From NCBI GenBank assembly GCA_002432545.1, contig DJFR01000205.1, forward strand, positions 49,305 to 59,823: DNA of 10,519 nt. The letters run 5' to 3'. The notes beneath the pieces were generated by a model. It was not told the origin of the DNA. It was given only the letters and a program-made list of their open reading frames with translations, and did not search any database. A program made the position numbers and the translations under genes. Positions 1 through 6,911 of this stretch are shown here, piece by piece. Position 1 is the stretch's first letter. Every line of letters starts with the position of its first letter. The stretch is from Flammeovirgaceae bacterium UBA5867. GTDB taxonomy: Bacteria > Bacteroidota > Bacteroidia > Cytophagales > Cyclobacteriaceae.

Positions 1-1021
1 GATAGTATGTTTTGGCTTCGTCCAGTTTTTTTCGCGCTTCATAAATCTGTCCTAAAAAGAAAGATGCATACCGGCCACTGGTCGCTTCATAGCCAACCAT
101 GCCGCTATCAATACGCGTCAGTATATTTTTGCAGGTGGGTTCTGCTTCGGTAAAACGGCCCATGGAGTATAGCATGCGCGCATAGTATCGATGAAAGTAT
201 GGATTATCAGGATACGTCTGGTATAAATATTCACTGATCTGAAACGCACCGTATTGATCGTTCTCATAACTGTTGAGTATACGCATCAGCCATACCATCG
301 CTTCCGTTCGGGTATAGAAAGCATTGTAGGATACTTCCTTCAGTTGTTTTAGTCCCAGTGCTTTATCACCTTTTTTGAAAAACCACAAGACAGGTTTCAA
401 TGCCGGGTAATTTTCAGGAACCCACACGGAGAAATAATTATAGAGGGCATCGCCAAATAAAAGCTCCGGACTAAGATCCTGTTTCTCTTTACATTCTTCG
501 AGATAATCCAATCCGTCTTTACCTGCAGATGCCGCCTTGCGCCAGTTCTTTCTTTCCTCATCTGCGTATAGCCTTCCTTTAAAACCATAGGCGGCAGCCA
601 TAAAGAAAGCAGCTTCTGTTTTATAGGCGGGATAATCATCGTAAAGTTTTTCGCCTACTTCAATAGTCGAATCCATGTACGCCAGAAAGGTATCGTCATG
701 CGATGTATCTTTTGTATTCGGCATGATCTTCCACCATTCGATCAGTCCCATTAAAAAATAGGGAAGCGGATGCCAGCGATAGCGCGCACGCAGGTAATGG
801 AATTGAAATTCTGCTCGTTCGAACTTGAAATTATACAGATCGTTCAGTGCCTGCGTACACTCGAGCTGCACGCTTACGCTGGAAAGCAGAATGATCGTAG
901 TATCTTTTCGGGTTGAGATTTGTGCTTTTGTACTGAAACTTGCTACTAATAGAAAGGCAGCAGTCAAAACGCAAACAAACATTGAACCTTTATACATTTG
1001 AAACGCTGAACGCTTTACCAT
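1..1021 (-). CDS. Exported TPR-like repeat protein, 3' end beyond the window
   Basis: An uninterrupted minus-strand frame of 340 codons runs from an ATG at 1021 to the left window edge, so the C-terminus is missing. The frame is preceded directly by an in-frame TAA, which makes 1021 the outermost start. A second in-frame ATG lies at 997. I prefer 1021 because it adds a basic N-terminus (MVKRSAFQ) ahead of the hydrophobic stretch MFVCVLTAAFLLVASF, followed by STKAQ, a good Sec signal peptide. The mature part is rich in Tyr, Phe, Trp and Ala and predicted helical. Paired-helix segments resemble degenerate tetratricopeptide repeats, for example YQTYPDNPYFHRYYARMLY, followed by SMGRFTEAEP and then FFLGQIYEARKKLDEAKTYY at the edge. 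Such proteins are usually periplasmic or outer-membrane scaffolds in Bacteroidota, but no specific role can be assigned. It is divergent from the membrane-protein gene at 1098, with 76 bases between them. Confidence 0.8.
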   Translation of the reverse strand, partial: MVKRSAFQMYKGSMFVCVLTAAFLLVASFSTKAQISTRKDTTIILLSSVSVQLECTQALNDLYNFKFERAEFQFHYLRARYRWHPLPYFLMGLIEWWKIMPNTKDTSHDDTFLAYMDSTIEVGEKLYDDYPAYKTEAAFFMAAAYGFKGRLYADEERKNWRKAASAGKDGLDYLEECKEKQDLSPELLFGDALYNYFSVWVPENYPALKPVLWFFKKGDKALGLKQLKEVSYNAFYTRTEAMVWLMRILNSYENDQYGAFQISEYLYQTYPDNPYFHRYYARMLYSMGRFTEAEPTCKNILTRIDSGMVGYEATSGRYASFFLGQIYEARKKLDEAKTYY

Positions 1022-1097
1022 TTATTTACATTAAACTTTACAAAGTCTGCGGCACACAAGTCTTTTGTAAGGCCGAAGAACCCAATCCCGACTTTCC

Positions 1098-1736
1098 ATG
1101 ACCACTTTCCCGGAACCCGAAACTAAATCATTCTTCGCTACCGACAAAAGATTGTTATTCATTCTGTTGTGCATGATAACACTCCTGCTGCTCTATGTCA
1201 AAATCGCTTTTATCGAAAACGAAACTGCGGCTTTTGAGTTTCTGCAGGATCGCCCGGAAGGAATGATTCTCCGGATTATCAGCGGTTTAAAACTTATTGC
1301 CGTACCGGTTATTTATTTGTGGAAATTCACGGTTATCGCGTTTGTGATCTGGGTTGGGTGCTTCATGTTTGGGTACCGGGTAACGTATACAGAATGCTGG
1401 GGTGTGGTGATCGGTGCCGAATATATTTTTCTTATCCCGGAGGTTTTAAAGATCATGTGGTTCATGGTGATTGAGACCGACCCGAGCTACAACGACATTG
1501 GTGCTTTCTACCCGTTTTCGCTCATGCACTTTTTCGACTATTATTCAATCGACAAACGGTGGGCCTACCCGCTGCGCGCATTAAATCTCTTTGAAATTGC
1601 TTACTGGTTTATGCTTGTTATCGGCATTAATCACTACGCCCGTAAAGACCAGAAGTATGTATGGATCATCGTGTCGTGCTCCTATATCTTGTTGTTCTTT
1701 TTGTGGTTGTTGTTTTATGTGATGGTGTATGATTGA
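1098..1736 (+). CDS. Five-helix membrane protein, possibly Yip1-like
   Basis: This 212-residue integral inner-membrane protein has about five hydrophobic helices, near residues 19-38, 63-91, 101-122, 161-178 and 187-209. The first is preceded by a short soluble N-terminus. There is no signal peptide and no recognisable catalytic motif. The spacing of the helices resembles the Yip1 domain: a loop with PFSLMHFFDYYSIDKRWAYP falls before helix 4, and a LNLFEIAYWFMLVIGI segment forms that helix. I recognise this only as a general likeness, so the family call is tentative and no function is proposed. The ATG at 1098 is the first possible start, because an in-frame TAA lies about 30 bases upstream with no start codon between. 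No Shine-Dalgarno sequence is visible. The gene is divergent from the repeat protein on its left and convergent with the aminotransferase on its right. Its 3' end abuts a short-repeat cluster, and a related motif lies immediately before its start (1087-1097). Confidence 0.75.
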   Translation: MTTFPEPETKSFFATDKRLLFILLCMITLLLLYVKIAFIENETAAFEFLQDRPEGMILRIISGLKLIAVPVIYLWKFTVIAFVIWVGCFMFGYRVTYTECWGVVIGAEYIFLIPEVLKIMWFMVIETDPSYNDIGAFYPFSLMHFFDYYSIDKRWAYPLRALNLFEIAYWFMLVIGINHYARKDQKYVWIIVSCSYILLFFLWLLFYVMVYD

Positions 1737-2024
1737 GAAGTCCGGAAGTTAAGGAGACCGAAAGTCAGGAAGCTATTGTATCGGGTTTGGAGGATTGATG
1801 ATTTGGAATGAAGAGCGTGCTGAAGGAAAGTCCGAAAGCTGGGAAGACGGGGAAGTCCGGAAGACGTGATATATATAGTTAAGATTTATAACGGTATACT
1901 CTGTTCTCGCTCTAAAGCTATAATTCTATAAAATTACTCTCCGATGATGCGGCTTGGCTTTCCCGTCTTCCTAACTCTTCCGACTTTCGGACTTCCCGAC
2001 TTCTGGACTTTTCAACTTTCTCTC
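1737..2024. repeat. Inverted clusters of a short GAAGTCCGGAAG-like repeat filling a convergent intergenic region
   Basis: These 288 bases hold no gene. The left part carries GAAGTCCGGAAG exactly twice (1737-1748 and 1852-1863), with variants between, such as AAGTCCGAAAG at 1828-1838. The right part (about 1961-2020) carries the same type of unit on the opposite strand, in near-tandem steps of 7-10 bases. Exact inverted matches join the sides: 1828-1838 pairs with 1984-1994 (11 bases), and 1842-1851 pairs with 1962-1971 (10 bases). The middle (about 1870-1950) is AT-rich and shows nothing recognisable. The repeats begin at the base after the stop of the membrane-protein gene and reach the stop of the aminotransferase. 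A transcript could fold into a long imperfect hairpin and might limit read-through between the two convergent genes, but that role is inferred. There is no transposase and no clear target-site duplication. Confidence 0.75.
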
Positions 2025-3137
2025 TCATTGAAAGAACTCCCTAACTCCCTTACAGACCCGCTCCACTTGTTGTGCTGTCATTCCAGGCCAGAGTGGTAAA
2101 CTCAAACACGTTTCTGCTATCTTCTCTGTTAGTGGAAAATCGCCTTTGCGGAAATTCAGTGCCTTGTATGGTTTCTGCAGATGAGGCGGAACAGGATAGT
2201 GAATCATGGTACCGATTCCTCTTTCAGCAAGATATATACTGAGTTTATCGCGAAACGCTGTGCGGATCACAAACAGATGGTATACATGGTAAGCTTCTTT
2301 ATCTGACAAGGGGAGCACTATATCTCCAACATCTTTCAGTTGTTCCAGGTATAGCGAGGCAAGTTCTCTGCGTTGTTCGTTCCACGCTTCGAGATGTCTT
2401 AATTTGATCCGAAGAATCGCAGCCTGCATTTCATCCAGCCTTGAATTTATACCCAGATATACCGCTATATTTTTTTCAGCAAGTCCATAATTTCTGTACT
2501 GTTTTACAAAGGTTGCGAGGTCTTCGCTCGATGTTGTAACAGCGCCACCGTCACCTAATGCTCCCAGGTTCTTGGTAGGATAAAAACTGGTGGCATTAAC
2601 GGTGCCCCAACTTCCTGTTAAAGTTTTTAACCAGCGACTGCCCTGTGCCTGCGCGTTGTCTTCAACAATAAAAAGTTTATGGTGTTCTGCCAGCTCCAGT
2701 ATGGCCGTCATGTTGCAGGCCTGGCCGTACAGATGTACCGGTAAAATAACTTTAGTGCGGGGTGTAATAGCCGCTTCTATTTTCGATACATCTATATTAA
2801 ATGTACTCTCTTCCGGCTCCACCGGAATTACCGTTGCCCCGGCTCTGCTAACCGCGAGCCAGGTAGCCAGGTAGGTATGGGCGGGCACTATAACCTCGTC
2901 ACCAGTCTGTATATTGCAAGCCAACAAGCTCATCGTCAACGCGTCAAGTCCGTTGCCTACACCTATACAGAACGTTGTGTCATGCAGGGTCGCATACTCT
3001 TTTTCAAAGGCACTTACCTCCTCGCCCAGTACAAATGAGCTTCGATCATAAACTTGTTGAACAGCCTGCTGCACGGCTGTTTTTATCTGCGTATGCTGTG
3101 GCTCCAGCGATAAAAATGGTATAGGTTCTTTACTCAT
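2025..3137 (-). CDS. DegT/DnrJ/EryC1/StrS-family PLP-dependent sugar aminotransferase
   Basis: This 370-residue protein has the full length usual for the family. These enzymes transfer an amino group, normally from glutamate, onto a keto-sugar bound to a nucleotide, giving amino-sugars for surface polysaccharides or glycoproteins. Visible hallmarks are the N-terminal SSFVLGEEVSAFEKEYA segment (about 33-49), GNGLDAL (61-67) in the cofactor-phosphate region, VEDNAQAQG (158-166) with Asp160 expected to contact the pyridine nitrogen, and SFYPTKNLGALGDGGAV (184-200). In the last motif Lys189 is the expected Schiff-base lysine. The YPTKNLGALGDGGA form resembles 3-keto-sugar aminotransferases of the FdtB/QdtB type, but the exact substrate cannot be settled here. 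The ATG at 3137 gives the conserved family start (IPFLSLEPQH). The gene is divergent from the DUF2723 gene with 142 bases between, and a -7-type box lies 31 bases upstream of the start. No other nucleotide-sugar genes are in view. Confidence 0.93.
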   Translation of the reverse strand: MSKEPIPFLSLEPQHTQIKTAVQQAVQQVYDRSSFVLGEEVSAFEKEYATLHDTTFCIGVGNGLDALTMSLLACNIQTGDEVIVPAHTYLATWLAVSRAGATVIPVEPEESTFNIDVSKIEAAITPRTKVILPVHLYGQACNMTAILELAEHHKLFIVEDNAQAQGSRWLKTLTGSWGTVNATSFYPTKNLGALGDGGAVTTSSEDLATFVKQYRNYGLAEKNIAVYLGINSRLDEMQAAILRIKLRHLEAWNEQRRELASLYLEQLKDVGDIVLPLSDKEAYHVYHLFVIRTAFRDKLSIYLAERGIGTMIHYPVPPHLQKPYKALNFRKGDFPLTEKIAETCLSLPLWPGMTAQQVERVCKGVREFFQ

Positions 3138-3168
3138 GTGTTATGCCTATAACTAAACTTTTCCGATT

Positions 3169-3176
3169 CAAAGATA
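3169..3176 (-). promoter_or_regulatory. Bacteroidota-type -7 promoter box for the aminotransferase gene
   Basis: On the minus strand this reads TATCTTTG, an exact match to the TAnnTTTG -7 element recognised by the primary sigma factor of Bacteroidota. It lies 31 bases before the aminotransferase ATG and would give a short leader. A clear TTTG -33 element at the usual 19-21 base spacing is not seen, so the assignment is tentative. Confidence 0.4.
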
Positions 3177-3279
3177 CACGTCTTCATTACCTGTAGCCGT
3201 TCTATAAATCTATTCCACGGAAAAAGTAAAAATTCCCTTATTTTCGGGCTTTTAATCACAGGTCATCATTTCATACAAC

Positions 3280-6243
3280 ATGAATTTTCAGAAAACCAAT
3301 AACATCACCGGCTGGATCGTTTTTGCCGTTGCTCTCATTACGTATTGGCTCACCATGGAAGAAACCGCCAGCTATTGGGATTGTGGTGAATTTATTTCAG
3401 TATCCTATAAATTACAGGTACCTCACCCACCCGGAGCTCCTTTCTTTCTGTTGCTTGGCCGCCTGTTTTCATTCCTTGCCTTTGGTGATGTAACTAAAGT
3501 TGCTTACTGGATAAACTTCAGCAGTGTACTGGCCAGTGCATTTACTGCAGTGTTCCTCTTTTGGTCTATCGTGCTGTTTGGACGTAAGCTCATGAAGATC
3601 AGAACTGAAGAAGAATTAACATCGGATAAAACCTGGGTATTGATGGGTGCTGGTCTTATCGGATCACTGGCCTATACCTTTACAGACTCTGCATGGTTCT
3701 CCGCTGTTGAAGCAGAGGTATATGCTATGTCATCATTCTTTACAGCCTTTGTTGTATGGGCTATGCTGAAATGGGATGTTATTGAAGACGAATCAAAAGC
3801 CAACCGCTGGTTGCTGCTTATATTCTATATGATGGGACTTTCCATCGGTGTTCACTTGCTGAACCTCGTTACGATTCCTGCGTTGGCACTTATCTATTAT
3901 TTCAAAAAATACAAGCCTACTACGTGGGGCGTTATTGCTGCGATGCTCGTAAGTCTCTTGATCATCTTCTTCATCAATGATATAATTATACCGGGACTAC
4001 CAACATTAGCCGGCAAGTTTGAGATCTTCTTCATCAATAGCGTAGGTCTTCCATTCGGTTCGGGTGCTATCATCTTTGCATTGTTGCTATTTGCCGCGCT
4101 GATCTGGGGAATTATATATTCTCAAAAACAGGAGCGCGTATTACTCAATACAGCATTGAATGCACTGGCCTTTGTACTGATCGGCTATGCCTCTTATGCA
4201 TTGGTGGTTATACGTTCAAACGACAATACCCCGATCGATGAGAATGACCCTTCGGATGTGATGAGCTTTGTAAGCTACCTGAAACGTGAACAATATGGAA
4301 GTCGTCCGTTGTTATATGGCCCTTACTTCACCGCACAGCCTATCGGTATAAAAGAAGGCGGAGCTATCTATAAAAAAGGAAAAGACAAGTATGAGATCAA
4401 GGATCATAAATTCGAATATGAATATGAGCCTGGTCAGCAAACTATATTACCGCGTATCTATAGCAGTGATCCGGATCATGCACAGATATACCGCGAGACT
4501 CTCGGACTACAAGAAGGACAGAAACCAAGCTTTGGTGACAACATCAGCTTCATGGTTCAGCACCAGATCGGCTGGATGTACGTGCGCTACTTCTTCTTCA
4601 ACTTTGCTGGTCGTGAAAGTGATATACAGAATGCCGATTGGATGAGTCCGTCAAAATGGTTTGAAGATCTTCCTCCGATGCTTTCCGAAAACCGGGGACG
4701 AAATAACTTCTTTATGATTCCTTTTGTACTCGGGCTTATCGGTATGTTCTACCAGTCTGTACATAACACGCGTAATTTTGTAGTAGTAGCACTTCTGTTT
4801 GTTCTCACGGGTGTTGCGCTGGTTATATACCTGAACTCACCTCCTACCGAGCCACGCGAGCGTGACTATATCTATACCGGTTCCTATTATGCTTACTGCT
4901 TCTGGATTGGTTTTGCTGTAATTGCTATCGCAGAAACGCTGGGTAAATATTTAGGGAATCTGCGAACTGCCGGTATCGTTGCTACACTCATTGCACTGCC
5001 AGCACCGGTGCTGATGGCTCAACAGGGATGGGACGATCACGATCGTGCTAATCGTTATTTCTCAGTTGATTCTGCCGTAAACTACCTGCAGTCGTGCGCG
5101 AAGGATGGTGTGCTCTTTACCGGTGGTGATAACGATACATTCCCGCTCTGGTATGCACAGGATGTTGAAGGTGTGCGTACGGATCTGCGCGTAATTGTAT
5201 TGAGTTACTACAATACAGACTGGTATATAGAACAGACTACACGCAGTGCGTACGAATCGAAGCCTTTCCCGTATACATTAACACTGGCGAACTATCGTGA
5301 CGATAAAACACAATATATACCGTATTACAATGCGGGCATCAAACAGATGGATCTTGTTAAATACCTGCAATTGCTGCGTGATAACAACAAGAGCCTGTTG
5401 AACCCGGAATACCGTGGTGAACGCTATATGCTTCCTACTAAAGACATCGTATTGAAAGTAGATGTTGAAAGAGTAAAACAACTTGGTATCATTCCCGAAG
5501 GCATGGATAGTCTTGTTGTACCTGAAATGCATTTACGCGTAAAAGGAAATTCACTGGAGCGTAAAGATCTTGCCATGCTTGATCTGCTTGCAACCGGAAA
5601 CTGGGAACGTCCGCTATATGTGAACAACACATCGCTGGCGCAGTTCAATGTAGACCTGAGCCGTTATGTAGTACAGGAAGGAAATGCATATCGCATTCTG
5701 CCGGTGCTCAATCCGAAACCGTTCAACCAGTCGGAGCTCGTGAATACAAACGTGAGCTTCGAGAACATGACGAAGAAGTTCCAGTTCAGAAATGTTGATG
5801 ATCCTTCGGTATACTATACACAGGATTACCGTAATTTCATTTTGAACCATCGCAGCAGCTTCAACTCACTGGCAGAGGCGCTGATCAAAAAAGGAGATTC
5901 AGCCAAAGCACGCGAAGTGTTAATGTTCAGTCTCGCAAAAATGCCTGATGTATCGGTTCGTTACGACTATACATCTGCGCAATCTGTAGGCTTACTGTTT
6001 GAGGTTGGTGAAAAAGAAAAAGCCATTGAAGTTGCCAACGCGATGTGGACACGCGCTGATCAACTGGCTGAATACTATATCAAGAAACGTGAGTATGGTC
6101 GCGACCTGCAGATTAACATTGTTATTCTGGGTGAACTGCAGAATACATTGCATCGCTACGGTGAAGAGGAGCTTGCCAAGAAAATTGAAGATGCTTACTC
6201 GAAACACACATCAGCGTTTCAATTAGACAGGCCAAATTTCTAA
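3280..6243 (+). CDS. DUF2723 (GT117/TMEM260-like) membrane protein, putative protein O-glycosyltransferase
   Basis: This 987-residue polytopic inner-membrane protein has the general architecture of the DUF2723 family, which is widespread in Bacteroidota. The family is related to human TMEM260, a protein O-mannosyltransferase classed as GT117, so a lipid-linked-sugar-dependent glycosyltransferase role is likely but unproven for the bacterial members. A first helix (about 11-26) leads into the loop YWDCGEFISVSYKLQVPHPPG (32-52). This has acidic Asp34 and Glu37 and an HPPG motif, the kind of acidic first loop seen in GT-C enzymes. AVEAEVYA (142-149) and GLSIGVHLLNL (186-196) follow, with more helices to about residue 580. 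The region after about residue 600 is soluble, with GVLFTGGDNDTFPLWYAQD near 608-626. The tail, from about 857, contains TPR-like helix pairs (SLAEALIKKGDSAKAREVL). The ATG at 3280 begins a normal N-terminus. A strong terminator follows 13 bases after the stop. Confidence 0.9.
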   Translation: MNFQKTNNITGWIVFAVALITYWLTMEETASYWDCGEFISVSYKLQVPHPPGAPFFLLLGRLFSFLAFGDVTKVAYWINFSSVLASAFTAVFLFWSIVLFGRKLMKIRTEEELTSDKTWVLMGAGLIGSLAYTFTDSAWFSAVEAEVYAMSSFFTAFVVWAMLKWDVIEDESKANRWLLLIFYMMGLSIGVHLLNLVTIPALALIYYFKKYKPTTWGVIAAMLVSLLIIFFINDIIIPGLPTLAGKFEIFFINSVGLPFGSGAIIFALLLFAALIWGIIYSQKQERVLLNTALNALAFVLIGYASYALVVIRSNDNTPIDENDPSDVMSFVSYLKREQYGSRPLLYGPYFTAQPIGIKEGGAIYKKGKDKYEIKDHKFEYEYEPGQQTILPRIYSSDPDHAQIYRETLGLQEGQKPSFGDNISFMVQHQIGWMYVRYFFFNFAGRESDIQNADWMSPSKWFEDLPPMLSENRGRNNFFMIPFVLGLIGMFYQSVHNTRNFVVVALLFVLTGVALVIYLNSPPTEPRERDYIYTGSYYAYCFWIGFAVIAIAETLGKYLGNLRTAGIVATLIALPAPVLMAQQGWDDHDRANRYFSVDSAVNYLQSCAKDGVLFTGGDNDTFPLWYAQDVEGVRTDLRVIVLSYYNTDWYIEQTTRSAYESKPFPYTLTLANYRDDKTQYIPYYNAGIKQMDLVKYLQLLRDNNKSLLNPEYRGERYMLPTKDIVLKVDVERVKQLGIIPEGMDSLVVPEMHLRVKGNSLERKDLAMLDLLATGNWERPLYVNNTSLAQFNVDLSRYVVQEGNAYRILPVLNPKPFNQSELVNTNVSFENMTKKFQFRNVDDPSVYYTQDYRNFILNHRSSFNSLAEALIKKGDSAKAREVLMFSLAKMPDVSVRYDYTSAQSVGLLFEVGEKEKAIEVANAMWTRADQLAEYYIKKREYGRDLQINIVILGELQNTLHRYGEEELAKKIEDAYSKHTSAFQLDRPNF

Positions 6244-6256
6244 ACGAAAAATTAAG

Positions 6257-6285
6257 AACCCTTCGGAATCCCCGAAGGGTTTTTT
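6257..6285 (+). terminator. Intrinsic terminator after the DUF2723 gene
   Basis: A 10-base perfect stem (AACCCTTCGG at 6257-6266 pairing with CCGAAGGGTT at 6272-6281) encloses a 5-base loop. It is followed by an unbroken T run to 6285. It begins 13 bases after the DUF2723 stop codon and isolates that gene from the histidine-rich protein gene downstream. Confidence 0.9.
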
Positions 6286-6354
6286 AATCGCTTCTTTCTA
6301 CCAGAACATCGCTAAATCTTTTTAATCCAATTCTGTTTGCTGACCTTTACTGTG

Positions 6355-6370
6355 CAGGAGTAGCATCCTG
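6355..6370. promoter_or_regulatory. Short dyad just upstream of the histidine-rich protein gene
   Basis: CAGGA (6355-6359) and TCCTG (6366-6370) form an inverted repeat separated by six bases, ending 11 bases before the GTG start. It could be an operator for a metal-sensing repressor or a small leader hairpin. Five-base arms also arise by chance, so this is a candidate only. No convincing -7 box was found in the 96 bases between the terminator and this gene. Confidence 0.2.
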
Positions 6371-6381
6371 TTGTATAGATT

Positions 6382-6759
6382 GTGAAACGAATTGCCGCCA
6401 TATTACTTACGTTCTACGCGCTGTCCATGCTCAGCTATGGCTCGCTTGAAATGGCGCACGATACGTTGCACTGGATGGCAACACATTATCACAGCGAGCT
6501 GCATAATCACGACCACGACCATCACCACACCTTTCACGATCACGAGCATCAACATACTTCACACCATCATCACCTCTCTGAAAATGATTCACCCGAAAAC
6601 ACCGAGCTGCCATCGCTGATTCATTTCTTTCTCTACTATCAGCAGCGACCATCATTTTCATTTCTCATTTCATATACAGGTATGCTGGGAACAAATGACA
6701 ATTTCCCACCCCTGCAGGTAGACCATAATCCATCCACGCCTCCGCCTCAAGTGATATAG
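6382..6759 (+). CDS. Small exported histidine-rich protein, putative metal-binding partner of the receptor
   Basis: This 125-residue protein has a signal-like N-terminus (MKRIAAILLTFYALSMLSYG). A histidine-packed region follows: 16 of residues 35-64 are His, arranged as HDHDHHH, HDHEHQH and HHHH with interspersed Asp and Glu. The remaining part has a hydrophobic stretch (about 79-101) and a proline-rich end (STPPPQVI). Such clusters bind divalent metals, most often zinc, nickel, cobalt or copper, and the protein would work in the periplasm or at the outer membrane. GTG at 6382 is chosen because it supplies the basic start of the signal peptide. An in-frame TAG lies two codons upstream, and the next internal ATG would remove most of the signal. 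The receptor gene follows 152 bases later on the same strand. Which metal is bound, and whether the role is uptake, buffering or sensing, cannot be read from the sequence. Confidence 0.75.
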   Translation: MKRIAAILLTFYALSMLSYGSLEMAHDTLHWMATHYHSELHNHDHDHHHTFHDHEHQHTSHHHHLSENDSPENTELPSLIHFFLYYQQRPSFSFLISYTGMLGTNDNFPPLQVDHNPSTPPPQVI

Positions 6760-6849
6760 GTATATATCTGTATGTATTGCATTGCTATGTGATACACCCT
6801 TGCAAGCAACCCTGTTATGATAAACATTTGAAAGGCACTGTGCTTTTCA

Positions 6850-6861
6850 GAATGCACATTC
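6850..6861. promoter_or_regulatory. Short dyad in the leader of the TonB receptor gene
   Basis: GAATG-CA-CATTC is a perfect hyphenated palindrome located 50 bases before the receptor ATG, just upstream of the sequence ATATACTTTG. That sequence resembles, but does not exactly match, a TAnnTTTG -7 box. The arrangement would suit an operator of a separate receptor promoter. The evidence is the symmetry and position only. Confidence 0.2.
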
Positions 6862-6911
6862 ATTCTCAGGATATATACTTTGTTTCTTTTTTCATTTTGA
6901 TTATTAAACCA

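Noticed and set aside
397..639. 80-codon minus-strand open frame inside the left-edge gene
   Set aside because: It lies in another frame of the same strand within the long intact repeat-protein frame, and its composition is not protein-like. It is a shadow.
1737..2024. CRISPR array or insertion-sequence ends
   Set aside because: The repeat units are short, degenerate and almost contiguous, without uniform spacers. No transposase, clear terminal inverted repeat or target duplication is visible.
2590..2874. 94-codon plus-strand open frame opposite the aminotransferase
   Set aside because: It overlaps the conserved catalytic region of the aminotransferase in antisense and lacks any motif or upstream signal.
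3239..3246. TATTTTCG as a -7 promoter box for the DUF2723 gene
   Set aside because: It has one mismatch to TAnnTTTG in the conserved TTTG part and no TTTG element at the expected distance upstream, so it is too weak to list.
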